Shown: positions 47,604-57,786 of the stretch, piece by piece
Layout: each line of letters begins with the position of its first letter
How positions within the stretch are numbered: the first letter of the stretch is position 1
Assembly (NCBI GenBank): GCA_020186115.1
Contig: WSYJ01000099.1
Coordinates: 806,001 to 870,000, forward strand
DNA from: Histomonas meleagridis
Taxonomy: Eukaryota > Parabasalia > Tritrichomonadida > Dientamoebidae
DNA length: 64,000 nt
Direction: 5' to 3'
Translations under genes and position numbers: made by a program
The notes under the pieces: model-generated
Told to the model about the DNA's origin: nothing
The model's input: only the letters and a program-made list of their open reading frames with translations
Databases searched by the model: none

Positions 47604-50285
47604 ATGGAGGCTGAAGGAAAGGATCTCAGCACAGCGCAACATCCTTCCGATGAATTAAAGCAACAACCAAATGGAAGCGTGTCAGGAGGGAGTTCCTCAG
47701 AAATTTCAAAACAAATTTCTGATTTTTTAATAAAAATGCAAATTGATGAAATTCCAAAAGAACAATGCAATGAAATAATCTCATGTTTCATAAAGCTTCA
47801 AAGCTTTGTTCTAGATCTTGCTTTAATCCAAGATTATGACAAAATTCCAATTTTTATTGAAGCAAATCTTCAAAAAATTCTCAACGCAGAAAAAGTTTCA
47901 TATTGGGCACCATTTGAAGCGCCTGATCTTTGGATAAGTCCAATCGATCTCACGACTAAGCAAATCCAAAAAATCGAAAATAGCGCCAAAATCGAGAACG
48001 TTAACTTCATCGTTATCAAAAGTGACACCGAGAAATACGGTTTAATTGAAATCACGATGAAAGATTTAATTTCAGAATCTTTGTTTAGTTTACTTTGCTA
48101 TTTCTCAGAAACGATTTCGACGATAATTTCGAGAATATGTAATTCATTTTCCAATTGTGAAAACATCATAAATATTATATATTCATTAATTCAACCTCAA
48201 AATATAACAATTGACGGACTTAAATATAATCTTCAGGTGATCAAATCAAATATTAAATGTGATTCAATTGAATTATTTTGGGTATTAAAAGATACATTAT
48301 ATACAATTGATGGTAAAATAGATAATTTTAATGATTACTTAACTCAAATTAAAGATAATAAACCAAAATTTACATACGACACTATAATATATCCAACGTA
48401 TAGTTCCAAAAACAAATTAATATACATTTTAATCCTTAAGAATAAAACCCAAATATTTACAATGCAAACATTTTATACTATAGCTAAAATCAACCCAATA
48501 CTTTATAACACTATAAAACAATTGTTCTCGAAAGAAAACAACAAAATATATTATCGTTTTATGAAATCGTTAACAAAAATTTCAGAAATTATTTCAAATC
48601 AAAACAATAATAACAACGTAAATAATATTTTAAACATTGCATGTAATGTATTTATATGTAATTATGGTGTTATATATAAAATAAATGAAAATGAAGAAAT
48701 TAAATCATTAATTACTATTGGATTTAATGATAAAGAAATCGAAACAAATTTCATTGAAAACATCATTAAAAATGTAATAAAAGATAAGAAATCAATTATA
48801 TATAATAAGAAAATTAAAATTACTGAAACACTTATATCGAAATCAACAATTATTTCACCGATTCTTAATAGAAACAATGAAATTATTGGAATAATTCAAT
48901 TAATTCGTGATGTTAATTTGCAACAAAAGTTTACAGAAAACGAAATTATAATTTTACAATTTTTCTCTTCATTTTTATCCAATTTATTAAATGATGAATT
49001 TATAAATGAATTTAATAATTTAAACAAATTAATTACTAAAGACATTAATTCTATAGAATTCATAAATAATGCAAAAGAACTTTGTAATGTTAAATCATTT
49101 TCTTTAGTTAAAACAAAAACGAATTTTCCAATTATTATTAACAATGAAATAACGCAATATATTCAAATCAAAAATGAAAATGAGTTAACAACAACACAAC
49201 AATTAGCAATTAGAACAATATCAAACATAATAACAATTAAAGAAGAATTAAATAAAACGCAACGACAAATTCCATCAGCATTTTCACTTGAGAAATATCT
49301 TGATTTAAATACTGAAGAAGAATTAATTGGAATTCCAAACAAATTAAAATCCACAAAAGAAGAAAAACAAATATTTAATACATATTCATTATACATTTTT
49401 GATTTAACTGAGTTACAACAAATTAAACTTTTGTTTTATATCTTTAAGAAATTCAATTTATTTAATATTTATCAAATAAAAGCAACAACATTATTAATTC
49501 TTTTAATCACAATCAAAAATAATTATCAAAATAACCCTTATCATGCATGGTGTCATGCAGTTGATGTATTACATTTTTGTTATATTGCAATACAAAACAT
49601 TACAACATATCAATTTAATGATCTAGACAAATTCATATTATATTTTTCAACATTATCACATGACTTAGGCCATTTAGGATTCTCGAGTAAGTTCTTAATC
49701 AAAACTCAAAACCCATTAAGTTTAATTAATGGCGAAAATAGTATTTTAGAGAAATATCACTTATCAATTATGTTAAAAATATTTAATAACTTTGGTAATG
49801 ATATCCTTAATAAGTTAAATCATGAAGAGAAAAAAATATTTTGGGAAACTTCAATCCATATAATATTAATGACTGATATGGATAAACATAATAAATCTTT
49901 GGAAGATTGGGATGAAATGATGAAAAGAGGTATCGATATTAATGACAAAGATGATAAATTAAGATTAATGGCATTCATTGTACAAAATGCTGATATATCA
50001 AACTCGTCAAGACCTTTCGATGTTGCTAAGAAATGGGCCGAACGAATTTTGCTGGAAAACTTTATGCAAGGCGACATTGAGCTGGAATTAGGTTTGGGAT
50101 ATTCGTCAAACTTAACAAATAGAAATACAAAATTACCAAATTCACAAATCGGTTTCATTTCAGGTGTATGTGCACCAATGTTTAAGAAAATAGCCGAGTT
50201 CTTCCCCGAGTTAAGTTATGTTTATGAAAACGCAGTAGAAAATGTGGAATTGTACAAACAAATGGAACAAAATGATAATGTTTGA
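47604..50285 (+). CDS. GAF-domain cyclic-nucleotide phosphodiesterase (PDEase_I)
   Basis: 893 residues. After a polar N-terminus come two GAF-like regions (about 70-190, KIPIFIEANLQKILNAEKVSYW, and about 310-470, with NNVNNILNIACNVFICNYGVIY), then the class I phosphodiesterase domain (~560-880): YHAWCHAVDVLHF (~643), LSHDLGHLGFSSKF (~690, the HD pair), LMTDMDKHN (~755) and the second metal Asp with QNADISNSSRPF (~795). The metal ligands H, H, D, D are present. It hydrolyses cAMP and/or cGMP; GAF domains often bind cyclic nucleotides as allosteric regulators, as in PDE2/5/10/11. The stop is TGA followed by AATAAA-like sequence. Confidence 0.92.
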   Translation: MEAEGKDLSTAQHPSDELKQQPNGSVSGGSSSEISKQISDFLIKMQIDEIPKEQCNEIISCFIKLQSFVLDLALIQDYDKIPIFIEANLQKILNAEKVSYWAPFEAPDLWISPIDLTTKQIQKIENSAKIENVNFIVIKSDTEKYGLIEITMKDLISESLFSLLCYFSETISTIISRICNSFSNCENIINIIYSLIQPQNITIDGLKYNLQVIKSNIKCDSIELFWVLKDTLYTIDGKIDNFNDYLTQIKDNKPKFTYDTIIYPTYSSKNKLIYILILKNKTQIFTMQTFYTIAKINPILYNTIKQLFSKENNKIYYRFMKSLTKISEIISNQNNNNNVNNILNIACNVFICNYGVIYKINENEEIKSLITIGFNDKEIETNFIENIIKNVIKDKKSIIYNKKIKITETLISKSTIISPILNRNNEIIGIIQLIRDVNLQQKFTENEIIILQFFSSFLSNLLNDEFINEFNNLNKLITKDINSIEFINNAKELCNVKSFSLVKTKTNFPIIINNEITQYIQIKNENELTTTQQLAIRTISNIITIKEELNKTQRQIPSAFSLEKYLDLNTEEELIGIPNKLKSTKEEKQIFNTYSLYIFDLTELQQIKLLFYIFKKFNLFNIYQIKATTLLILLITIKNNYQNNPYHAWCHAVDVLHFCYIAIQNITTYQFNDLDKFILYFSTLSHDLGHLGFSSKFLIKTQNPLSLINGENSILEKYHLSIMLKIFNNFGNDILNKLNHEEKKIFWETSIHIILMTDMDKHNKSLEDWDEMMKRGIDINDKDDKLRLMAFIVQNADISNSSRPFDVAKKWAERILLENFMQGDIELELGLGYSSNLTNRNTKLPNSQIGFISGVCAPMFKKIAEFFPELSYVYENAVENVELYKQMEQNDNV

Positions 50286-50657
50286 ATGGAAATAAATATT
50301 AATGTAGTTAAAACTTTTTTTTTATTATTAAATGATCAATAAAATTGAACGGAATTGATATCAAATAATTTGGTAATTAAAGAGGGGAAAATCGAGGAGA
50401 ATTATTAGAAAAGAAATTTAAGATGTACTTAAGAAAGTGAGCTTGAATTTTGGTGTAAAACCATAAATCTTACGCGACAGTTAATGAAATGAAGAAGGTT
50501 AATTCACCATTTTTATTACCAAAATTGTCTATCAGATTTTTCTTGAGCTTTTGTACAGTTAATATATAGCTTAATTTATGCATATGTAACCCAAAAAAAA
50601 GTGTAGGCTGTGAGATATTTGAAGTGTCACAACCTATAATTAGAGTAGAAATATGAA
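50286..50657. other. intergenic between a gene end and a pseudogene end
   Basis: 372 AT-rich bases. No gene seen; convergent 3' ends. Confidence 0.6.
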
Positions 50658-52847
50658 TCAAATATTGAAATTCAGTTTCGAAATGGATTTATTTTTTTTT
50701 TCTTTTTCTAATTGTTCAAGAAGTAATTTAACTATTTCTGTATGACCTTTTGAAGATGCATACATAAGTGCTGTTTTAAATAATTTAAATAATTTCCAAA
50801 TATTATTTTGAATTTCCAAATTATTAAAATAAATATTAAATAAAACAAATAAATATTTTTAGCATTAATATCAATTCCTTCTTGTTCAAGAAGTAATTTA
50901 ACTATTTCTGTATGACCTTTTGATATTTCAATCATAAGTACAGTTTTAAATAATTTAAATAATTTCCAAATATTATTTTGAAATAAAAAATTATTATAAT
51001 AAATATAAAATAAAACAAATAAATATTTTTAGCATTAATATCAATTCCTTCTTGTTCAAGAAGTAATTTAACTATTTCTATTCTGTCATTTAAAGATGCT
51101 AAAATAAGTGCTGTATAAAATATTTTAAATAATTTCCAAATATTATTTTGAAATAGAAAATTATTAAAATAAATTATAAATCAAACAAATAAATATCTTT
51201 AGCATTAATATCAATTCCTTCTTGTTCAAGAAGTAATTTGACTATTTTTGTATGACCATTTTTTGATGCATTCATAAGTGCTGTATGAAATATTTTAAAT
51301 AATTTCCAAATATTATTTTGAAATCCAGAATTATTAAAATAAATATTAAATAAAACAAATAAATATCTTTAGCATTAATATCAATTTCTTTTTGTTCAAG
51401 AAGCAATTTAACTATTTCTATATACCCTTTTAAAGATGTTTTCATGAGTGCTGTTTCATATAATTTAAATAATTTCCAAATATTATTTTGAATTTCCAAA
51501 TTATTAAAATAAATTTTAACTAAAATAAATAAATATCTTTAGCATTAACATCAATTCCTTCTTGTTCAAGAAATAATTTAACTACTTCTGTATGACCATA
51601 ATCAGATGCTTCCATAAGTGCTGTTCTAAATAATTTAAATAATTTTTAAATATTATTTTGAAATATTCCAAAATTATTAAAATAAACTTTAAATAAAACA
51701 AATAAATATCTTTAGCATTGATATCAATTCCTTCTTGTTCAAGAAGTAATTTAACTATTTCTGTACGACCTTTCCAAGATGCTAAAATAAGTGCTGTATT
51801 AAATAAAAAAAATAATTTCTAAATATTATTTTGAAATACTAAATTATTAAAATAAATTTTAAATAAAACAAAAAAATATCTTTAGCATTGATATCAATTC
51901 CTTCTTGTTCAAGAAGTAATTTAACGATTTCTGTATGACCTCTTTCAGATGCTTTAATAAGAGCTGTATTAAACATTTAAAATCATTTTTAAATATTATT
52001 TTGAAATCCAACACTATTAAAATAAATAATAAATGAAATATATTAATATCTTTAGCATTAATATCAATTCCTTTTTGCTTTAAAATGTATATAACAAGTT
52101 CAATATTACCTGAAATCGAAGCAAATACTAAAATATTTTTTGGAAGTTGATTATTTTTAAGGAAATATTTTACAAGATAAATATTTCCAATTTGTGCTGA
52201 ATCATTGATAATATTATTATTAATCTTCATTCTTTTTTTTATCAAAAATGTAAAAATTTCATAATTAAAATAAGAAATACATTTTTCCCCTAATTTTTTT
52301 AAATTATTAATCTTTTCGAATTTGTTTTCATAAAGATATTGAAAGATATCATTTCGATGAAATCGAATTGCTGCTTCATATGCACCTTTAAATGATGAAT
52401 GATTTTGTTCACATAAATGAATAATTTCTTCATTTCCACCAGCAATTGCATATTTACCTGCGTTTCCTATGTTTGCGCCATTCATAAGTAAATATTTAAA
52501 ACATTTATCTGATGAAAAAAATGCTGCAGAATCAATTAATGTAACATCCCAATTGTTAATAAATGAACATCTTTCATAAAGTGATGGATCAATAAATTGA
52601 CTAAAATCAAAATTTTCTTGTGATGATATTTCTTGAAGTTTTTCTATTTCATCATTTCGAATTATTTTCGCAATTTCATTAGGATTATGTCCTTCTTTAA
52701 TTAATTTTTTATGAAGTTCCCAATCATTCTTTGAAAGTGAAATGATGCTTGAGCAAAATCATCAATATTCAAACCAAAAATTATATTTTTGAAAGTTATA
52801 AATGTTTCCCACTCATTTTGAGATTTAAGATCTGTTTGATGATACAT
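50658..52847 (-). pseudogene. ankyrin-repeat (DUF3447-type) gene, frameshifted and expanded
   Basis: It starts at ATG 52847 (MYHQTDLKSQNEWETF). The N-terminal helical region reads normally to DDFAQA, where a one-base deletion near 52740 changes frame. The second frame continues NDWELHKKLIKEGHNPNEIAK, EKLQEISSQENFDF, LIDSAAFFSSDKCFKYLLMNGANI and GNEEIIHLCEQNHSSFKGAYEAAIRF, up to the first ankyrin unit (GNIELVIYILKQKGIDINAKD). From there every ankyrin unit is followed by an AT-rich spacer and the frame changes each time because the unit is 170 bp. The last frame ends LEKEKKNKSISKLNFNI, a plausible true C-terminus. No continuous protein is possible. Confidence 0.82.
50712..52080 (-). repeat. tandem array of 170-bp units (ankyrin unit plus AT-rich spacer), about 8-9 copies
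   Basis: The word TTGTTCAAG recurs at 50712, 50882, 51052, 51222, 51392, 51562, 51735 and 51905, so the steps are 170 bp, with one of 173; a degenerate ninth unit starts near 52075. Each unit codes for about 30 ankyrin residues (TALMxASxxGHTEIVKLLLE) plus an ~80-bp AT-rich spacer. 170 is not a multiple of 3, so each unit moves the reading frame. The units are similar at DNA level. Confidence 0.9.
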
Positions 52848-53479
52848 TTTGAATTGTGTTATATTACGGCTTAATCGGGGAACGTTAGATACATGTTATG
52901 CAAAAGTGATTTTCTGTTAAAATTTAACAAAAAAGCTTTTTTGTGAAGCTGTGTTGGAATAATAATGTTAGCAAAAACCTCTCTAAAGGAAAATCGATTT
53001 CATTGAAATTGTTTATCACAAAGCAATTTAAATATTTTTAATACATTAAAAATATTTTCTTATTAGAGAAAGCTATCATTAAATTTGGAAATAATATCTA
53101 TATAAAATTAATTTTAGTTATATAGTTGAATAAATTAAATGAATTTTTGAAAAATCCAAAAGATTTGTAGAATTTGATGTATTTGATTCTTTCTCATTTT
53201 GTTTTACTTTTGATTAAAAAATGATTACTTATCATTCTCATCTTTTTTACGAAAAAAATTTTGATTGTCACTTTTGGAAATTAATAAAGAAAAACGAAAT
53301 TACAATCTCAAATTTAAACGCAATCTATGTGATCATCAAAAAGTGGTAATTTCTGAAGTTTACGATTGTCAAGCACAGTTGCATGCAGGTGCACTTTTTT
53401 CGCATCGCTCAATAGTTCCTTTATCATCCTTTAAAAAGTGCCGTTGTTTGACTAGCTTTGCTCGAATATATTATTTCGG
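52848..53479. other. intergenic
   Basis: 632 bases. The first part is AT-rich; the last 200 are GC-richer and include TGCCGTTG at 53439-53446, one mismatch from M3, 34 bases before the next ATG. A 100-codon frame here has no protein-like features. Confidence 0.5.
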
Positions 53480-53980
53480 ATGTCTTCGCTGCCCCTTGAT
53501 GACCCATTTTGCCCAGCATGGACACCTTTCTTTGGGTTTGCTGGAATTTGTATCGGCGTGGTGTTAGCTTGCGCTGGCAGTGCAATTGGTACAGCTAAAT
53601 GTGGAATTGGATTGGCAAGTGCTTCTCTTATTAACAAATCAGTAATTGTTCGTGGGCTGATTGCGCCAATTATGGCCGGTATTATTGGTATTTATGGCCT
53701 TGTTTTTGCTATTGTAGTTCTTGATTCAATCGTTGCTACCGGTTATCATATTGCAAAAGCATTTGCTCACTTTAGTGGTGGCGTATGCGTTGGGTTCACT
53801 GGTCTTGCTGCAGGTCTCACAATTGGAATCTCAGGTCAAATTGGAATTATCTCATTTGCCAAGCAACCAGGACTTTTTGTAGGTATGACACTCGTTTTGA
53901 TTTTCGGTGAAGTTTTAGGTATCTATGGCATGGTCATTTCACTTGTTCTTAACTCAAAAACATATAGTTGCACCAATTGA
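53480..53980 (+). CDS. V-type H+-ATPase proteolipid subunit c
   Basis: 166 residues, four transmembrane helices in two homologous hairpins. The second half carries the proton-binding Glu in helix 4 (VLIFGEVLGIYGMV), and the first half has the matching Gly-rich helices (GICIGVVLACAGSAIGTAKCGIG and APIMAGIIGIYGLV). This is the Vo rotor ring subunit that pumps protons into acidic vesicles. The length is near the usual 155-165. The stop is followed by ATAAAA. Confidence 0.95.
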   Translation: MSSLPLDDPFCPAWTPFFGFAGICIGVVLACAGSAIGTAKCGIGLASASLINKSVIVRGLIAPIMAGIIGIYGLVFAIVVLDSIVATGYHIAKAFAHFSGGVCVGFTGLAAGLTIGISGQIGIISFAKQPGLFVGMTLVLIFGEVLGIYGMVISLVLNSKTYSCTN

Positions 53981-54224
53981 ATAAAAACTTGCTAGAATAT
54001 TTTGGGTTATGCATGTTGAATTTTTGCAAAATCATGAATATAATTGTTTATATATTTATTAAAAAAAATTAATTAAATATTTTATATTCAGATGCAGCAA
54101 TATTAGTTCAAAAACGTATCCAATTTGAAGAAAAAAGAATGTCCTTGAAAAATACAAATTAGAAACCAATTAGAATAATATGATGAAGAATTTATAAAAA
54201 ATTATAATGATCCGATTACAGATG

Positions 54225-54232
54225 AAAAAAAA
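54225..54232 (-). terminator. Pol III terminator of tRNA-Glu
   Basis: Eight A on the + strand, read as eight T on the minus strand, directly after the tRNA. Confidence 0.8.
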
Positions 54233-54304
54233 CTCCGGCTCGGGGAGTCGAACCCCGCTCGCACGGATGAGAACCGTATATCCTAACCGATGAACGAAGC
54301 CGGA
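54233..54304 (-). tRNA. tRNA-Glu (anticodon CTC)
   Basis: 72 nt on the minus strand: acceptor stem TCCGGCT/AGCCGGA, anticodon arm TACGG-TTCTCAT-CCGTG (anticodon CTC), T arm CGGGG-TTCGACT-CCCCG. No intron and no encoded CCA. The base after the acceptor stem (complement of 54233) is the discriminator G. A run of eight T on the transcribed strand follows directly, a Pol III terminator. A lone tRNA gene. Confidence 0.96.
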
Positions 54305-54382
54305 ACACATTAATTTTTTCTATCTTTAGTATATATATTTAACATATGCAAGAAAAGAATTTCTAACGTATTTTGCAATCTA

Positions 54383-54928
54383 ATGACAAAATTGCCACTT
54401 ATTGTTACAGTTCAAGGACATATTAACGAGTGCACAACAACATTATCTAATGAATTATATTGTAAATACATTTTTTCATATGGTAAAGATTGGTCAATAG
54501 GGCAAGGATCTATTGAAGGAGTTACGCAAGTTGTAAAGAGAGGATCAGATAATTCATGCGTATTTAACTTTCCAATTAGTGTTTCTTTCCAAAGTAGCCA
54601 ACCTTTTGGCTGGCCACAAATTCTTATTGCAATATATGGACATAATTTGTTTGGCAACGAAATGGTGGTTGGTTACGGAGCTTCTCATATTCCTTTACAA
54701 CCAGGACATCACGAGATTAATATACCTCTTTTTGTACCAGCTTCAGCATCTATGATGCAAACAATAATTGGATTTTTTACAGGTGTTTCACCTGAATACG
54801 TAGATCTTAAATTTATTGCCAATGGGGCAAATAGGGAAGTCACGAAAACGAAATCTCAAGGTCAGATATCAGTCACATTTAATGTATTGATGCACGGCTT
54901 ACAAGCTCTAGAACTTTCTGTTACGTAA
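54383..54928 (+). CDS. B9D1: B9 domain protein, B9D1-like (ciliary transition zone)
   Basis: 181 residues, one B9 domain that spans nearly the whole protein. Motifs in order: VTVQGHINEC, LYCKYIFSYGKDW, FNFPISVSFQSSQPFGWPQILIAIYG (positions ~65-90), GYGASHIPLQPG and IPLFVP. They match B9D1 more than B9D2 or MKS1, judging by the YCKY-F-YG-DW start and the NPYGWPQ-type stretch. B9D1 acts with MKS1 and B9D2 at the ciliary transition zone. The ATG follows a short leader. The stop overlaps TAAAA. Confidence 0.9.
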   Translation: MTKLPLIVTVQGHINECTTTLSNELYCKYIFSYGKDWSIGQGSIEGVTQVVKRGSDNSCVFNFPISVSFQSSQPFGWPQILIAIYGHNLFGNEMVVGYGASHIPLQPGHHEINIPLFVPASASMMQTIIGFFTGVSPEYVDLKFIANGANREVTKTKSQGQISVTFNVLMHGLQALELSVT

Positions 54929-55228
54929 AATTGTTTGTTCATAAAACCTAGAAAAATGTTCATATAGAAATAATAAATGTTAAACTTTATGCCAGTTTTT
55001 CTTTAGACACATTTTATAAAAGTTTTATTGATGACGCAAATGTTATTAGTAGAAAAAAAATATTCTTTAAAAATATTTAAGATTATGATAATTCAATTTA
55101 TACAATTTCGACAAAAAGTACCATAGGAATACATAAAAAGTTCTTGGTTATCTTTCGTGAAAGATTTACTTAAGAAATTAAAAAAAATTAAAAATAAATA
55201 ATTGTGAAGATATGTTTAGGAAGACAAC
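54929..55228. other. intergenic, no gene seen
   Basis: 300 AT-rich bases between convergent genes. Confidence 0.6.
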
Positions 55229-55807
55229 TTATAAGAAAATTCTTAGTTGGTTGTCTAATTTCTTGTAGAAGATAAGTCCCAAAACAAGTAAAACTTGGAA
55301 GCAAGCAAAGAAAATCACAGATCTGATTATTGATGTATTTTTGAGATTTCCAAATGTATCTTGGACTTTCTTGTATGAGTTCTGTACCCATCCTTTCTGT
55401 GTGGATCCAGATGTTTCGGCCAGATTTTGAAGTGAATCAATAAGTTGTGTCTTGAATAACATCATGTCACTGACAATTTGTTGCTTTGCACCTTCAACAA
55501 TACTACTTACAGCATCCCTTGTTGCAGTAAATTCGCTTCTCATTGAATTGAAATCTTTTCGAAGAACAGCGTCAGCAATTTCAACTCTTTCAAGAATTTC
55601 ATTAATCTTTGATCCTATTTCCGTTTCAACTTCTTCTGCAGTTACACTTTTATCAACTTGACGAGCCAATTCAGCAAGAGACCAAAGAATTGCTTGTTCT
55701 TCTCTAGCAACAGAATGATCCTCTTTGAGTTGCTCCTTATATTTATTAACAATTGAATCGAATTTTCTGGATGCCGCAAATGAGAAAAGGAACAGAGCAC
55801 CAATCAT
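55229..55807 (-). CDS. type I membrane protein with luminal coiled coil
   Basis: 192 residues. The N-terminal hydrophobic segment (MIGALFLFSFAASRK) is a likely signal peptide. A long coiled coil (residues ~20-150, VEIADAVLRKDFNSMRSEFTATRD) leads to a C-terminal transmembrane helix (SVIFFACFQVLLVLGLIFY) and a short cytoplasmic tail (KKLDNQLRIFL). The layout resembles the stalk and anchor of ERGIC-53-type cargo receptors without the lectin domain, but no motif confirms it. A 10-bp inverted repeat (55808-55832) lies directly before the ATG. Confidence 0.65.
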   Translation of the reverse strand: MIGALFLFSFAASRKFDSIVNKYKEQLKEDHSVAREEQAILWSLAELARQVDKSVTAEEVETEIGSKINEILERVEIADAVLRKDFNSMRSEFTATRDAVSSIVEGAKQQIVSDMMLFKTQLIDSLQNLAETSGSTQKGWVQNSYKKVQDTFGNLKNTSIIRSVIFFACFQVLLVLGLIFYKKLDNQLRIFL

Positions 55808-55832
55808 CTGTCAAATCCAACCGATTTGACAG
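55808..55832. repeat. inverted repeat upstream of the coiled-coil membrane protein
   Basis: CTGTCAAATC - CAACC - GATTTGACAG, perfect 10-bp arms with a 5-base loop, immediately before the ATG at 55807. It could be a promoter element or a leader hairpin. Confidence 0.6.
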
Positions 55833-56387
55833 AAATGTCATGTGAAATAATTCTTCCCATTGTATTGAATACAGTTCAAGTTTTCCTATATAATTTTAAA
55901 ATGATTAATCATTATTTGCCACATTGTAATAAAATCACATAATTCTTTTATACATTATTTGTAAAATACTCCAAGTTTCTTTTGAGGTTTGGCTTCTCAT
56001 ACGTTAAGTATCACTTCACTATTTTACAACAGAAAATTCTGAGTTGAATAAACTATTTAATTTAAAGATACTCCCACGTGAGCTTGGGAATATGAGTAAA
56101 TCCCTTATACCAAGGTCCTTGGCAAGTAGTAAGTGAAGGAAAGAAACAACAAATAAAAAGATCATATCAGTAAAAATGAATCAAATTCATGTTGAATTAT
56201 AATCAAAAAACATAGCTCACACACAAAAGTTTGACCACTACTTCGTTATGCTGAATTGAGGAAAATGGTTTGTAGCATGCTCCTGAAGATGGCAGCAATA
56301 AATTTATCGTACGGAAAAATAGGGAATAAACAAAACATAAGACTTGTGGAGTAGGCAAGTATCTTGATAATCGGGTAGACTGAACTA
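55833..56387. other. gene-free stretch, mixed composition
   Basis: About 555 bases between the membrane protein start and the next element. The part 56080-56340 is less AT-rich, but I could not match it to an RNA or protein gene. Confidence 0.4.
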
Positions 56388-57290
56388 TACCCCCGGAAAA
56401 AATACGTTATTTACGATAGAGTACGATAGCCATTTTATGGTCAAAATGATCGTTCAAAAAAATTTCAAATAAATGATTTTTGGCAGACGTTGTAAAATTT
56501 TGTATTCAATATAACCGTTTACATTGATTTTACAATCACGTGAAATCCTCAAAAAGTTAGAACTTAAATTTTGTCAACTTCACATATATGTAAAGTATTC
56601 ATATATTTTACATGAACATTCACTTTTGACGATAGATATACGATATGACTTTTTGAGCCATGGCTCAAAAAGTCATATCGTATATCTATCGTCAACCTGG
56701 GGTGGCCCCGAAAATTGGGGCTTAGATCGGGTTTCGTTTTAAATATATTAATTATCCACGAATTAAAATAAATTTTAAAGCCTCTAACCCATTTATATAG
56801 TTATATGGAGAAAAAATTCCATGGGGGATCCATGATGGAAAAATTAAATTAATCATTTGGTAAATTTATCTGGAAAAATCTGTTAAATTATTAATTAATG
56901 ATTTCAATGCCTTGGTGAATTCTAGAAGAAATAGATAACATTAAACTCGAATTATCAACAAAGGTTCACACTTCTAATGAGATTTTTGATCAAAACCTTT
57001 CAGAGAACGTTAAATGACACCAACTTTTTAATAAATTTATCTTGGTTGAATCGTGAGCGATCAAGTAAACTTTTCAAAACAGAAATTCCGGAGGCACCCC
57101 GAATACAGTTCTTTATTTAACTTTTTGATAATTTTACGTGGTTGTAAAATTAATGTAAACGGTTATATTGAATACAAAATTTTACAACGTCGGCCAAAAA
57201 TCATTTCTTTGAAATTTTTTTTGAACGATCATTTTGACCATAAAATGGCTATCGTACTCTATCGTAAATAACGTATTTTTTCCGGGGGTA
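56388..57290. mobile_element. non-autonomous DNA transposon with long terminal inverted repeats, TA-flanked
   Basis: 903 bp. Both ends begin TACCCCCGGAAAAAAT and stay alike for about 165-180 bp (left 56388-56568, right 57110-57290 reversed), differing by few bases. TA flanks both sides (56386-56387, 57291-57292), so the empty site reads TGAACTAGTTCA, a palindrome. No transposase frame inside. It contains a perfect 68-bp palindrome. TA target and size suit a Tc1/mariner-type derivative, though other TA-targeting families cannot be excluded. The flanking GAAC/GTTC could instead belong to the terminal repeat. Confidence 0.75.
56627..56694. repeat. perfect 68-bp palindrome
   Basis: Two 34-base arms without spacer. 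The outer end begins TGACGATAGATATACGATAT; the centre is GAGCCATGGCTC. Each arm also resembles part of the surrounding element's terminal repeat (ACGATAGAGTACGATA). Confidence 0.95.
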
Positions 57291-57292
57291 TA

Positions 57293-57749
57293 GTTCATCA
57301 TAGCCTGATAATCTTTTGTCCTTACTGATCATGAAAAAATTGATTTTTTCGAAATTCGTTTGAAAAATCATATTTTGTTGTCGGATAATAAGCAAAAAAA
57401 ACATACATATCATATATATCGATTATTATGAATCGGTTCTTCTTGTTTTTAAAGATAAAGATGTTCTAAATATAAAAAAATATATTTATTGCTTTTCTGG
57501 ATGCATCTGTAATTCTTCACCAAAAATTTAATCCATTTTGATCACCTTATAAATTTGTTGAATAATTGGTTGAATGTATAACGGCTTACAATCAAATACG
57601 GTTCAATAACAAACTTTTTCATAGAGAATAAATAGGGTTACCTTACCTCAGTTTGACATGGTTTTTCCAGGAACTCTGTTTGAAAGTTCTCTGGAATCAG
57701 ATTCACTTTTACTGTTCATTCAAAAAGCACTTCAATTGAATTCAATCAC
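57293..57749. other. gene-free stretch between two transposons, possible gene relic
   Basis: 457 bases. On the minus strand a short frame from ATG 57719 (MNSKSESDSRELSNRVPGKT) ends in TGA after 23 codons, followed by protein-like but interrupted sequence. Probably a decayed gene start; no family identified. Confidence 0.35.
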
Positions 57750-57786
57750 TTAAGGGTGTAGTCCCACAATCCAATTTTAATTCAAA

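Noticed and set aside
50713-52080. Spacers in the ankyrin array as short introns
   Set aside because: No spacer has a GT-AG pair that restores the frame and none has the trichomonad GTATGT or ACTAACACACAG motifs. Only RNA data could revive the idea.
53265-53567. 100-codon frame overlapping the V-ATPase start
   Set aside because: Different frame, no protein-like features, and it overlaps a well-supported gene.
56030-56340. Possible structured RNA in a less AT-rich stretch
   Set aside because: No match to tRNA, 5S, SRP, RNase P or snRNA motifs that I could recognise. Composition alone is not enough.
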